Part shown: in pieces, positions 1-8,436 of the stretch | How positions within the stretch are numbered: position 1 is the stretch's first letter | Layout: each line of letters opens with the position of its first letter | Source of the DNA: Burkholderia sp. BCC1644 | GTDB taxonomy: Bacteria > Pseudomonadota > Gammaproteobacteria > Burkholderiales > Burkholderiaceae | Length of the DNA stretch: 64,000 nt | Direction: 5' to 3' | Assembly (NCBI RefSeq): GCF_902833225.1 | Contig: NZ_CADFEI010000007.1 | Location: 248,001-312,000, forward strand | Made by a program: the position numbers and the translations under genes | Notes under the pieces: model-generated | Told to the model about the DNA's origin: nothing | Seen by the model: the letters and a program-made list of their open reading frames with translations, nothing else | Database searches by the model: none

Positions 1-524
1 CACGGCAGGTCAAGCCCCTGGCCGAAATTGCGCACGTACAGCAGCTCGCGCTTCTCGAAACGCGCGACGAGCGCCGGATCGAGCGCGCGATACACCGCGC
101 GGCTGTCGGCGATCGGCGTCGCCCCGCCCTTCGGCGCGGCGAGCGCGCAGTGGAACCAGATCCGCAGCGGCCATTCGCGCGTGTACGACTGCTCGTTGTG
201 CAGCGGAATCGCGCGATGCGGCGGATATTCGGTCGACGTGTAGACGGCGCCCTCGACCTGGCTGCGCGGCGTCGACGCGTATTCATAGCCGATCAGCGGA
301 TCGCCGAACGATGCCGCGAACTGCTGGAACGCATCGATCGACGGCACGTGAAAGCCCGTGAACAGCACGCCGCCCGCCCGTTCGAGCGTGTCGGCCGCGA
401 TCTCGCGCGCCAGCGGCGCGACGTCATCGATCGACAGGCCGTCGCTGCTGCGCGGCGACACGACGGTGGGCAGCCCCGGCTCGATACGCAGGTCGTCGAG
501 CGTCGGCAACGAAAGCAGGGTCAT
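1..524 (-). CDS. orbG: TauD/TfdA-family Fe(II)/2-oxoglutarate hydroxylase, ornibactin cluster (3' end outside window)
   Basis: Only the first 174 codons are present; the gene runs off the left edge. The protein looks like a non-haem iron, 2-oxoglutarate-dependent dioxygenase of the TauD/SyrP type. It carries an HNE triad at residues 109-111, which fits the HxD/E part of the iron-binding facial triad. In the ornibactin locus this family is assigned to beta-hydroxylation of the aspartate used by the peptide synthetases. The start is supported by an upstream GAGGA. The gene lies 45 bp after the MbtH-like gene on the same strand, in the known orbS-orbH-orbG order. The identification rests on this context plus the family match; the distal iron ligand cannot be seen. 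Confidence 0.82.
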   Translation of the reverse strand, partial: MTLLSLPTLDDLRIEPGLPTVVSPRSSDGLSIDDVAPLAREIAADTLERAGGVLFTGFHVPSIDAFQQFAASFGDPLIGYEYASTPRSQVEGAVYTSTEYPPHRAIPLHNEQSYTREWPLRIWFHCALAAPKGGATPIADSRAVYRALDPALVARFEKRELLYVRNFGQGLDLP

Positions 525-569
525 GCAACGTCCTCTTCAGGTGGCGCGCCGCAAACGCGGCGCAGCAGG

Positions 570-812
570 TCACGATGCGCGCGACGCGCGCTCGCCGTCC
601 ATGGCGCGGCGCAGGCTCGCGGGGCGCATGTCGGTCCAGACCGTCTCGATGTGCGCGAGACAGTCCGCCTTCGGGCCGCTCACGCCGACCTCGCGCCAGC
701 CGGCCGGCACGGGCCGGAACGTCGGCCAGATCGAGTACTGTTCTTCGTCGTTGATGACGACCGTGTAGACGAGATCGTCGGTGTCGGCGGAAGGCGTCGG
801 GGCTTGCGTCAT
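570..812 (-). CDS. orbH: MbtH-like NRPS accessory protein
   Basis: An 80-residue protein with the full MbtH signature: [10 protein letters not shown] at residues 21-30, PAGW at 36-39, then [13 protein letters not shown] at 52-64. MbtH proteins bind adenylation domains of non-ribosomal peptide synthetases and stabilise or activate them. Here the client would be the ornibactin synthetases encoded beyond the left edge. The frame could extend upstream into the sigma-factor gene, but the ATG chosen gives the usual family length. It sits 86 bp after orbS on the same strand and is probably cotranscribed with it under iron control. Confidence 0.9.
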   Translation of the reverse strand: MTQAPTPSADTDDLVYTVVINDEEQYSIWPTFRPVPAGWREVGVSGPKADCLAHIETVWTDMRPASLRRAMDGERASRAS

Positions 813-898
813 GATCGGAAATCGCTGAGACGGTTGAAGGAGGCGAAGCGGCGGTTTCGGCCGCTCCTGCCTGATAGACGATTGGCCGGCGCGTTTTT

Positions 899-1567
899 TT
901 ACCGCCGCCGCGCGCGGCCGCCCAGGAACACCGGGCACGCGACGCCACGCTGGCACGCGTCGAGGCATTCCGCGCAGTGACGCTCCGCGTCGCGCACCAT
1001 GAAATGCACGAGCGTCTGCGACACGTTCAGCGCGCGCGCCGCGGTCTGCAGCGTTTCCTCGCGCAGCCGCACCATCTCGAAGGCCGCGCGGCTGCGCGCC
1101 GGCAGGTCCTCGAGCGCGGCCCATACGCGCCGCAGCGTATCGCGCGTCATCAGCGCGGCTTCCGGTGTCGGCTCGGGCGACGGCACGTCGAAGCCGTCGT
1201 CCTCTTCCGTGTGATAGACGTTCTCGAGGCTTTGCCGGCGGCATGCGTCGATCGACGCATTGCGCACCATCCGCGTCACGTACGCGACCGGCTGGCGCAC
1301 CGCGTCCTGGTTCGGGAATTCGACGAGCTTCACGAAGACGTCGTGCACGACGTCCTCGGCGCGGCTCGCGCAGCCGACGAAGCCGCGCGCGACGTTGACG
1401 AGCATCGATCGATGCGAGATCAGCACGTCGAGCAGCGCACCCTGCGCGCGGGGCTCCGCGGCACGGCGCGCCCGTGGCGCGGCGCGCGGCGGCAGGTCCG
1501 GATAACTGCCGAGGAACGGGTTCGCCGCTGCTGCCGCCGGTCGGTCGAGCACTTCCGCCATGGCCAT
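899..1567 (-). CDS. orbS: ECF sigma factor for ornibactin genes, iron-starvation type
   Basis: A 222-residue extracytoplasmic-function sigma factor. Region 2 lies around [14 protein letters not shown] and [12 protein letters not shown]; region 4 lies near [16 protein letters not shown] to [12 protein letters not shown]. Unlike FecI-type factors it ends in a short tail with four cysteines (198, 201, 205, 211). An OrbS cysteine-containing extension has been reported to act as an on-board iron sensor (from memory). The start MAMAEVLDR was chosen over an upstream in-frame ATG because the longer form would place codons inside the Fur-like operator. No anti-sigma gene is visible beside it. It heads the minus-strand ornibactin operon and should direct transcription of the biosynthesis and transport genes. 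Confidence 0.88.
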   Translation of the reverse strand: MAMAEVLDRPAAAAANPFLGSYPDLPPRAAPRARRAAEPRAQGALLDVLISHRSMLVNVARGFVGCASRAEDVVHDVFVKLVEFPNQDAVRQPVAYVTRMVRNASIDACRRQSLENVYHTEEDDGFDVPSPEPTPEAALMTRDTLRRVWAALEDLPARSRAAFEMVRLREETLQTAARALNVSQTLVHFMVRDAERHCAECLDACQRGVACPVFLGGRARRR

Positions 1568-1604
1568 CGATCTGCTCCGTCTAATTCCGAGATAGCGCAA
1601 TTTA

Positions 1605-1660
1605 ACGTAAACGCAAATCATTCTCAATCTGATTACCGAATGGCCCTTTCAGTTGTCAGG
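1605..1660 (-). promoter_or_regulatory. orbS promoter with Fur-box-like site
   Basis: On the minus strand a possible sigma-70 promoter reads CTGACA, an 18-bp spacer, then TAATCA. Directly downstream is ATTGAGAATGATTTGCG (about 1611-1627), which resembles one and a half Fur hexamers (TGAGAATNATT). This is the expected position for iron repression of orbS. The -35 and -10 assignments are by eye. Confidence 0.55.
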
Positions 1661-1892
1661 ATTTGTCTGAACAATTACCGGAATCGTTGCTGGGGTAGAT
1701 AGGACGCGTGTCGGTGGGCGTGGTACGCGGTCGTCGGTCAATCCGAACGGCGTGACCGGCTTGCGGCGCGCCGACACGAGCTTTCACCCGTCTGACGAAG
1801 CGCCTGCGCCTGTCATGTGCGGTAGCAACTTCTTACCACGTGAAATTTTGGGGGCTCGTACGATCGGGGTGCCGTTTCCAAGGGAGAAAACC

Positions 1893-2159
1893 ATGAAATC
1901 CATCGTGTTATCCGCCGTCATCGTTGGCGCGCTGTCGAGCGTGATGCTGACCGGGTGCGTTGCCTATCCAGCCGGCCCGGCTCAAGTCACGATCGGCTGG
2001 CATGGCGATCGTTACTGGGACGGGAATCGCTACTGGGAGCGCCGCGACTGGGAAGCCCAGCATCAGCGCGGATATGACGACCGCCGCGACGATCGCCGCG
2101 ACGATCGCCGCGACGACCATCGGGACGACCGGCGCGACGATCAACGGCCGCAGTGGTAA
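1893..2159 (+). CDS. small lipoprotein with DDRR tetrapeptide repeats
   Basis: An 88-residue predicted lipoprotein. The signal peptide ends in the lipobox LTGC with C22 as the lipidation site. The middle is aromatic (HGDRYWDGNRYWERRDW). The C-terminal third consists of six acidic/basic tetrapeptides (DDRR, with DDHR and DDQR variants) encoded by a 12-bp tandem repeat. A strong GGGAG precedes the ATG. The aromatic part resembles small YXWXXGXW-type Burkholderia lipoproteins, but I do not recognise a function. It lies 48 bp before a second small exported protein and both precede one terminator, so they are probably one transcript. Repeat number could vary between strains. Confidence 0.8.
   Translation: MKSIVLSAVIVGALSSVMLTGCVAYPAGPAQVTIGWHGDRYWDGNRYWERRDWEAQHQRGYDDRRDDRRDDRRDDHRDDRRDDQRPQW
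2076..2147 (+). repeat. 12-bp tandem repeat, six units, in frame
   Basis: Six consecutive 12-bp units of consensus GACGAYCGCCGC lie inside the small lipoprotein gene. The first three are near identical and the last three carry substitutions. Each unit encodes DDRR or a variant, so a change in unit number would keep the frame. Confidence 0.85.
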
Positions 2160-2207
2160 GGCCCGCCCGCTTCCCGTGATTCACTTTTCAACGACAAGGA
2201 CTTCAAC

Positions 2208-2345
2208 ATGAAAACGCTACTGAAATCGCTCGCCGTCGCGGCCGTTGCCGCCGCCGTGCTCGTGCCGGCCATCGCCGAAGCGCATCCGCACCGCGTGTGC
2301 CACTTCGACCATCACCATCACAAGATGTGCCGCTGGGTGCGTTGA
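2208..2345 (+). CDS. 45-residue secreted His-rich peptide
   Basis: A 45-residue protein with a clear Sec signal (MKTLLKSLAVAAVAAAVLVP, cleavage near AEA-HP). The mature peptide is only about 20 residues. It contains HPHRVCHFDHHHHKMCRW, that is six histidines and two cysteines. An AAGGA motif lies before the ATG, and a strong terminator begins 22 bp after the stop. The mature part could bind a transition metal or form one disulfide, but this is inference from composition. It is probably cotranscribed with the DDRR lipoprotein. Confidence 0.7.
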   Translation: MKTLLKSLAVAAVAAAVLVPAIAEAHPHRVCHFDHHHHKMCRWVR

Positions 2346-2367
2346 GCATCACGCAGCAGATAAAAAG

Positions 2368-2394
2368 AACGCCGGCTTGCCGGCGTTTTTTGTT
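2368..2394 (+). terminator. rho-independent terminator
   Basis: Stem AACGCCGG / CCGGCGTT with loop CTTG, followed by a T run interrupted by one G. It ends the transcript of the two small exported proteins. Confidence 0.9.
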
Positions 2395-2708
2395 TTACCC
2401 GCGTTGCGGCAGCGACCTGCAGCGAACGAGCCACGCGCGCCCGGTTGGCGTGTGGCCTCCATCGCCGCGCGTCGCAGGCGATCGTTTCGCCGCCGACGCG
2501 CGTGCCTCGAGTTTCAGCGTGGATGTCTGCACGCGTTTCGCATCGGCACTCGGCGCGGCAGGCGGCAGGCGCCAATGCACGCAACGTCGCTGCCTCGATA
2601 TGCACTTGCCGGAACCGAGGCCGCCCCTCGGGGTCGTCCTCACGGTATCCCTGGCCCGTGACGGTCTGCCCGTCCGGACTCAGTCCGCTCGGGCCGTGCC
2701 TGCATGCG
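2395..2708. other. non-coding gap between convergent genes
   Basis: About 310 bp between a plus-strand terminator and the 3' end of a minus-strand fimbrial adhesin gene. I see no credible gene, RNA or repeat here; the open frames have composition typical of antisense reading. Confidence 0.6.
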
Positions 2709-3701
2709 TCAGTAAATAAACAGGCGGATCGTCGCCGTTGCGTCGAACCTGCCGATCTTCGGTGGACCGAACGACTTCAGCACCGCGTCCATCAATACGC
2801 TCTGGTTCATGACGTTCGACGCGAATTGCGCGAGCGTGAACTGTTCGTTGAACGGAATCGCCTTGCCCTGGCTGTCCTCGATGCCGATCCCGAAATTGCT
2901 GTCCGACGCGGGCACCAGCAAACCGTTCTGCACCGGATAGCTCGTTTCGAAGTACCCGTCGACGCGTACCGCGACGTTGCATTTCTTCGTCAACGACAGC
3001 GAAAACCGCTTGCGCGGTACCGCGGGCATGAAGCCCTTGCCCACCGCCTGCACCTGTCCGAAATTGATGATGCCCGGCTCGGGCGTCACGAGCACGTCGA
3101 CGAAACACGGCGTCGGCTTGAGATTGCGCAGCCCGCTCAGGCGGTACTGGAAACTCGGATTGATTGCATTCAGCCCCTTCGCGCCGTCGAACTGGAATAC
3201 CGTGTAGATGTCGCTCGGCGGTTGCACCCATGAACCGCGCTTGCGAACCACCACCTGATAGGCGATATCGATCGGAACTCTCGGGCAACGACCCGCGCTC
3301 AGTTCGCGATCGGTACATGGCGGAACCGTCTTGCCGGTCGGCACGCCCGTGCCGGGCTGACTCCCCGCGCCGAAATAGTCGGTGCCCAGATAGCGGATAC
3401 CGATTTCCAGCCCCCAGGCCGCCGGGTTCTGCTTGTTCGGATTCGCATAGAACGAGATCGGGTCATCGATGTCGATGTTGCCCTTGCCGCCAAGGTCCTT
3501 GAAGCAGTAGCCCGTCGTCGTACGCATCGGCGACACCCAGATGACATAACCATCCGGCGCATCCGTCGGATAAGACGCAACACCCCCGATCGGTTCCGTC
3601 ATCGACGTCGCGCCGCTGTTGGTCACGCAACGTACGGCAAGAGCGGGCTGCATGGCGACGACCAGCGCCGCGAACATCATCCAGCGCAGCCAGGACGCCA
3701 T
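2709..3701 (-). CDS. fimbrial tip adhesin / minor pilin of chaperone-usher system 1
   Basis: A 330-residue exported protein with a signal peptide (MASWLRWMMFAALVVAMQPA). It has scattered cysteine pairs and a C-terminal half that fits a pilin domain (from about KPTPCFVDVLVTPEPGIINFG). It ends in alternating hydrophobic residues (ATATIRLFIY), as donor-strand pilins do. The two-domain size matches a FimH-like tip adhesin; the N-terminal domain would be the receptor-binding part. The chosen ATG is preceded by GAGGAGGG. It is the last gene of a pilin-usher-chaperone-adhesin operon, 29 bp after the chaperone. The receptor cannot be predicted. Confidence 0.78.
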   Translation of the reverse strand: MASWLRWMMFAALVVAMQPALAVRCVTNSGATSMTEPIGGVASYPTDAPDGYVIWVSPMRTTTGYCFKDLGGKGNIDIDDPISFYANPNKQNPAAWGLEIGIRYLGTDYFGAGSQPGTGVPTGKTVPPCTDRELSAGRCPRVPIDIAYQVVVRKRGSWVQPPSDIYTVFQFDGAKGLNAINPSFQYRLSGLRNLKPTPCFVDVLVTPEPGIINFGQVQAVGKGFMPAVPRKRFSLSLTKKCNVAVRVDGYFETSYPVQNGLLVPASDSNFGIGIEDSQGKAIPFNEQFTLAQFASNVMNQSVLMDAVLKSFGPPKIGRFDATATIRLFIY

Positions 3702-3730
3702 CGCTCGCCCTCCTCGTTGTCGGTCGCCGC

Positions 3731-4477
3731 TCATTTCTTCACGCTCTTGCAGGCACCGCCCTCACACGCATACTCGACCGCCACCTGGCCGCCGTAATCG
3801 TCGATATGCGTGACGAACAGCGTGGAAGGCGTCGCGGCCTTGAACGGCACGTCGGCCGTGCTCATCGGGCTCACCATCACCGGCTCGATCGGCGCCGGCG
3901 TCTTCTGCGCGCCCGATGTCACCTCGACCACCGTCACGTGATACGGCGTCGGATTGTCGAACACCAGCTTGTGCGCGGCAGCGTCGATGCGCAGCGTCAT
4001 CGGCAGCGTCCAGTCCTCGTCGCGCGCGGGCTGCACGGCCTTCGGCCGGTAGAACAGCTTCATCTGCGTATGCAGTGCGATCTGCAGCGTGTTCGGCGTG
4101 TCGGTCTTCGGCGGCACTTCGCGGATGTTCAGGTAGAACACCGATTCGCGATCGGCCGGCAGTTCGGTGCCCGGCAGCTTCGCGATCCGCAGCACGTTGC
4201 GCTCGTTCGCCTCGATGCGCTGCAGCGGCGGCACGACCATCAGCGGCGTCGTGATCTTGTTGCCTTTCGCGTCCTCGAGCCACGACTGAACGAGATACGG
4301 ATACGTCGTGCTCTTGTTCGTGATCGTGACGATCGCGGCCTGCTCGCCTTCGTTGAAGATCACGCGCGTGCGATCGGGGACGATCGCCGCCTGCGCGGCG
4401 CCTGCAAGCAGCGCGCCGGCGGTCGCGAGCACGCACCACGCGCGCCGCGAAAAGGAAAGGGAGAAAGCGTTCTTCAT
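3731..4477 (-). CDS. periplasmic fimbrial chaperone (PapD/FimC family), system 1
   Basis: A 248-residue PapD-like chaperone with a signal peptide ending AGAAQA-A. The family pattern is present: RTRVIFNEGEQAAIVTITN with the N-terminal-strand arginine, PYLVQSWLED, VVPPLQRIEANERNVLRI, and the ADRESVFYLNIREVPP motif. It is followed by ALHTQMKLFYRP with the conserved lysine that holds the subunit carboxylate. It folds and caps pilin subunits by donor-strand complementation and hands them to the usher. An earlier in-frame ATG lies 12 bp upstream. The usher stop is just 16 bp upstream, so translation is probably coupled. Confidence 0.92.
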   Translation of the reverse strand: MKNAFSLSFSRRAWCVLATAGALLAGAAQAAIVPDRTRVIFNEGEQAAIVTITNKSTTYPYLVQSWLEDAKGNKITTPLMVVPPLQRIEANERNVLRIAKLPGTELPADRESVFYLNIREVPPKTDTPNTLQIALHTQMKLFYRPKAVQPARDEDWTLPMTLRIDAAAHKLVFDNPTPYHVTVVEVTSGAQKTPAPIEPVMVSPMSTADVPFKAATPSTLFVTHIDDYGGQVAVEYACEGGACKSVKK

Positions 4478-4493
4478 CACTGGATCCATGAAA

Positions 4494-6980
4494 TCATCGT
4501 TCGAGCCGCGCGGCCGCTGCATGCGACTCGCCGGGCGTCTGGCACGTCACCGGGATCGGCGTGCCTTCGAGTTGGAGCTGGTTCGGCAGTGCATCGACCG
4601 TGCAGAGCGTGCGCTCGCCCGCGCGCACCGCCAGCGTGGACTTCGGCTGAACCTGGGTCAGGAACGCCGCGCCGCCCTCGCCGACGATGCCGAGTTCCCT
4701 GCCGTTCGCCGCGTCCTGCACCGACGCGCCGAACGGCAGCGGCTTGCCGGCCGGGTCGGTCAGTGTCAGGTACAGGTTGCTGCCGCGCGCGGCGGAGAAC
4801 TTCACGAAGCCGATCGCGCCGTCGGTCAGCACCATGCGCTGGATCGGGTTCGACACCTGCACTTCGAGCGGCAGCTTCTCGACGTTGACGGTCGCGTCGT
4901 ACACGTTGTACGGCGAGATGCCGTCGAGCACCGCATAGCCGCGCGAATCGGTGTGCGAGAGCGTGCCGGACAGCGGCACGTCTGGCACGCCGTCGGTCGA
5001 CACCAGCAGCCGCGTATCGCCCGCATTGCCGTTCGCATGCGCGGACACGCCGTACTGCGTCGCGACGAACGAACCGTCGACTTCCAGCGACGCGGCCGCG
5101 TAGGAATTGGCCACCGACGACGCCTGCGCGGTGAGCTGGTACGCCGACGTGCGCTGGCGGAAGCTCGCGTTCGCCGACGCGCGGCCGTCGGTCGCGCCCG
5201 CATTGACCTGATAGGTACGGCCGTCCGGATCGTCGTAGATATAACCGGCGTTCACGCTCGTGCTGCCGCTGCCGGTCGTCAGGTTCGACGTGACGGTATG
5301 GCGGCCGCCGATCGGCAGCGTCGCGGTGACCGAGAACTGGTTGCCGCTCGCGCCCGCGCTCTGCGTGCGGAATGCCGACACGCTGACGTTCACGTTGCGC
5401 AGCGTGCCGATCGAGAACGCGCGCGTCAGCGTGAGGCCGACACGCTGCTCGGACGAACGCGCCCAGTAGGTCGTCTGGTCGTACGAGAAATAGGTCGACG
5501 TGTCGCCGAAGCGCTTCGACATCGTCGCCGAGTAGCGCTGCTTGCTGTTGGCGAGGCCGTACGCGGTCGGGTCGCCCGAGAATTGCGCGAAGTTCGTGTA
5601 GTCGCGTTCGGAGAAGCGGTAACCGAAGAAGCGCACGTCGGCATCGAGCCCGTCGAAGTGCTTCGAATAATTGATGCGATACGAGTTGCCGTTGCGCGTC
5701 GCGCCGCTCCACCACAGACGCGCCCGCGCATGCGTGACGTCGGCCGATACCGCGCCGAACGTCCCGAAATCGCGGCCGACGCCGAGCGCGACCGACGTAT
5801 AGCCCGACGCGGCGATGAAGCCGCCGTACGCGGTAATGTCGAACGGCAGGCCGTACGCGATTTCACCGAAGCCGAAGAAAGGCGTGATGCCGGCGCCGCC
5901 GAACAGGCGCGGCTTGCCGACGGCGGCCTTGTAGCGCAACTGCCCGGTGCGCGCGAGGAACGGCACGGCGGCCGTGGTCACCTGGAAGCGCTGCACGCTG
6001 CCGTCCTCTTCCTCGACCGCGACGTCGAGCGTGCCCTGCACGCTCGTGTTGATGTTCTGCAGCGCGAACGCGCCCGGCGACACGCGCGTCACGTACAGCA
6101 CGCGGCCCGCCTGCGACACGGTCACCGTCGCGTTGGTGCGCGCCACGCCCGAGATCAGCGGCGCATAACCACGCAGCGAAGGCGGCAGCATGCGGTCGTC
6201 GCTGCGGATCGACGCGCCCGTCAGGGCGAACGTGTCGAAGATGTCGGAGGTCAGGTAGTCATCGCCGAACGTCACCGTCGACTGGATCGACGGCAGCGCG
6301 CGAAATGCATACAGCCGGCTGAAGCGGAACGTGCGGTCCGCGTATGCCGTGTTGCCCACGTTCGATTGCGCCTGGTAGTCGCCACGAAAGCGCCACGCAT
6401 CCCAATTCGCGCCAACCGTCCCGTAGGCCTGGATCGAATTCGTCTGCCCGCCGCTCGTGCCGAAGTTGCGGTTCGTGTTCGCGATCACGCGATAGTCGAG
6501 CATCGCGCCGGGGATCCCTTCCGACCACCGCTCCGGCGGCAGATAGGTCGAGTCGCTGAATTCGAGCGCAGCCTGCGGAATCGTGATCTTGAGCCGTCCG
6601 TCGCTCTTCAGGTAACGCACGGTCGCGCCCTCGATCGCGCCGAGGTCGACGCAACGTCCGCCCTGGAAGCGCGGCAGGTCCTTCGCGAGCGACGGTTTCA
6701 GCCCGAACTGCGCGACGAGCTCCGGCGGCAGGCAGGGCTTGCCCGCGCCGGACGTGTCGACGGCGATGAATTCGATCGCCTGCAGTCCGTAGAACAGGTC
6801 GTTGACCTGCACGTCGAGCATGTACTCGCCCGGCAACGTGAAGTCGGCCTGCGAGAACTGCGACAGGTCGACATTGCTCGTTCCGTCGATGTCGAGGAAC
6901 GACGAATTGAATTCCGTCGCATGGCTCTGGCTGCCGACGACCAGCACGGAGACGCAAAGGAAGGAATGTCTGATTCGCAC
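4494..6980 (-). CDS. outer-membrane fimbrial usher (FimD/PapC family), system 1
   Basis: An 828-residue usher. After a signal peptide (cleavage near SQSHA) comes the N-terminal chaperone-binding domain (FNSSFLDIDG, YMLDVQVND). The 24-strand barrel with plug follows, including the family segment SDDRMLPPSLRGYAPLISGVA, and then C-terminal domains with the LPFGASV motif. It forms the outer-membrane pore that polymerises and secretes the fibre. It is shorter than E. coli FimD (about 870) but has every recognisable region. It lies between the major pilin and the chaperone on the same strand. Confidence 0.93.
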   Translation of the reverse strand: MRIRHSFLCVSVLVVGSQSHATEFNSSFLDIDGTSNVDLSQFSQADFTLPGEYMLDVQVNDLFYGLQAIEFIAVDTSGAGKPCLPPELVAQFGLKPSLAKDLPRFQGGRCVDLGAIEGATVRYLKSDGRLKITIPQAALEFSDSTYLPPERWSEGIPGAMLDYRVIANTNRNFGTSGGQTNSIQAYGTVGANWDAWRFRGDYQAQSNVGNTAYADRTFRFSRLYAFRALPSIQSTVTFGDDYLTSDIFDTFALTGASIRSDDRMLPPSLRGYAPLISGVARTNATVTVSQAGRVLYVTRVSPGAFALQNINTSVQGTLDVAVEEEDGSVQRFQVTTAAVPFLARTGQLRYKAAVGKPRLFGGAGITPFFGFGEIAYGLPFDITAYGGFIAASGYTSVALGVGRDFGTFGAVSADVTHARARLWWSGATRNGNSYRINYSKHFDGLDADVRFFGYRFSERDYTNFAQFSGDPTAYGLANSKQRYSATMSKRFGDTSTYFSYDQTTYWARSSEQRVGLTLTRAFSIGTLRNVNVSVSAFRTQSAGASGNQFSVTATLPIGGRHTVTSNLTTGSGSTSVNAGYIYDDPDGRTYQVNAGATDGRASANASFRQRTSAYQLTAQASSVANSYAAASLEVDGSFVATQYGVSAHANGNAGDTRLLVSTDGVPDVPLSGTLSHTDSRGYAVLDGISPYNVYDATVNVEKLPLEVQVSNPIQRMVLTDGAIGFVKFSAARGSNLYLTLTDPAGKPLPFGASVQDAANGRELGIVGEGGAAFLTQVQPKSTLAVRAGERTLCTVDALPNQLQLEGTPIPVTCQTPGESHAAAARLER

Positions 6981-7068
6981 GCGGCGCTACCGGAAGTCCG
7001 AGGAGAAGGAAACGGGAGGAAAGCAGAAGGAGGAAGGGATGCACGCATCCTTCCTCCGGTACGGACGC

Positions 7069-7581
7069 TTACTGGTAGCGGACCGTGAAGTTCGCGACGC
7101 CGTCGGCGGTACCCGGCGTCACGTCGGCAGCCGTCGACTCGTACATCGCCGCGAAGCGCACGACGTTCGTGCCGTTCGCCAGCACGGTCGGCGCCTTTTG
7201 CTCGACACCGTTGTCGAGGTATTCACCCGACGCGGACTGCAGGCGGATGCCGACGTTGGTTGCCGAACCGATCGTCGCGATCAGCTTCGGCTGGCCTGCG
7301 CTCGACGTGCCCGTGAACGTGAAAAGCGCGGTCTTCGAGATGCTGGTGTCGCAGTCGGTCAGGTTGATATCGAACTTGACCGGCGTGGACTTGTCGCCGA
7401 CTTGCTTGAACGTATGGGTCGGCACCTTGCCGAGCTGCACCGTCTGGTTGACCGAGCCCGAATCGATGCCGCATGCGCCCGCGACGATCTCGCCCGTGAA
7501 GTTGATCGTGCCGGTGCCCGCTGCGAAGGCCGAGGTCGACAGGGCCGCGAGTGCGACAGCGGTCAGGATGGATTTTTTCAT
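7069..7581 (-). CDS. major fimbrial subunit (type 1 pilin family), system 1
   Basis: A 170-residue type 1 pilin. A signal peptide (MKKSILTAVALAALSTSAFA) precedes GTGTINFTGEIVAGACGID. The cysteine pair (GACGID and LTDCDT) would form the single pilin disulfide. The C-terminus shows the pilin pattern GVANFTVRYQ with the penultimate tyrosine-like donor-groove strand. The ATG at MKKS was chosen over an upstream start because the signal peptide begins there. It is the first gene of the operon, and a long AT-rich leader lies upstream. About 88 bp separate it from the usher, where differential expression could arise. Confidence 0.93.
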   Translation of the reverse strand: MKKSILTAVALAALSTSAFAAGTGTINFTGEIVAGACGIDSGSVNQTVQLGKVPTHTFKQVGDKSTPVKFDINLTDCDTSISKTALFTFTGTSSAGQPKLIATIGSATNVGIRLQSASGEYLDNGVEQKAPTVLANGTNVVRFAAMYESTAADVTPGTADGVANFTVRYQ

Positions 7582-8436
7582 GACGTTTCCCGTAAGGAGT
7601 GCAAATGGATTGGACGACGTGGCGGACACAAACGGCAGCGCATGGTGGCTTCCGTCCGACACGAGGCGGCATTATCGAGATAATCGTGAAAGATTTCTGT
7701 AAATCATTGTCAAATGCATCTTACAATGTCCGATTTACCCCTCCAGATCTCCATTCTTTCCACTCAATTTTCAATCCCGTATTCTTTATCCGCAGTCCTT
7801 TTTTATTTCACGGAACCGATTGAAGATTAAGGGAAATTCTTTCCGATAACCGCCCGCACCCCGCACTGCCTTGCCAGCATTGGCCGCGACGACATCCATC
7901 GCCCCAAAGACAAAATATTGTCCAATGCCGCCATCGTTGCCCGACGGCAACGCCAATATCCAATCATTTTCAACTGACAGGAAATTAACCGAGGCATTTC
8001 ATCAATACGAATTTGCCGCGCAAACGATTGCGAATAAATACAAACGTTTTACTGCGACACTTTGCCACCCTCATTGATTCCAATTCATTGATTAATCCGC
8101 CCGCCAATTCAAGATTGGAAATCGCACGCATGCGCGGTCATCGGAATGCGATTTTCCGGCCTGGATGGACGCGATGAAATGACGAGGATGCAGCGCAACC
8201 GTTTGCGCCGGTGGGCGGCATGATCGGTCGCCGGATGCGGATTCTGCGGAAGGTGTGCTTCGGCCCTGCCGCGAGATGAAGACGTCGGGATGGTTCGCCG
8301 GACAGCGAAAGGAAATGCCGGCCGTGATCGGCGATACGGCGGGCAGCACGACAATCGAAGCGGCGGCCGCACGTCGGATCGTACGGCCGCCATCAGGTCG
8401 CCCGACACGCAGCGGCGTCGGGCGATGGCACACACC
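7582..8436. promoter_or_regulatory. AT-rich intergenic region upstream of fimbrial operon 1
   Basis: No convincing gene in about 850 bp. The part from roughly 7680 to 8110 is far richer in A and T than the rest of the window, and the remainder returns to high GC. An inverted repeat ATTATCGAGATAAT at 7671-7684 lies about 90 bp upstream of the pilin start and could be an operator. The composition fits a promoter region open to H-NS-type silencing, or acquired DNA; this is inference. The RND efflux operon ends at the far side. Confidence 0.5.

Noticed and set aside
4308-7088. A 926-codon frame on the plus strand opposite the usher of system 1
   Set aside because: Arg/Ala/Val-rich antisense reading of the usher gene, without recognisable motifs.
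7871-8077. A 68-codon ORF in the AT-rich region
   Set aside because: Composition differs from the neighbours, there is no ribosome-binding site and no motif; better explained as a chance frame in AT-rich DNA.
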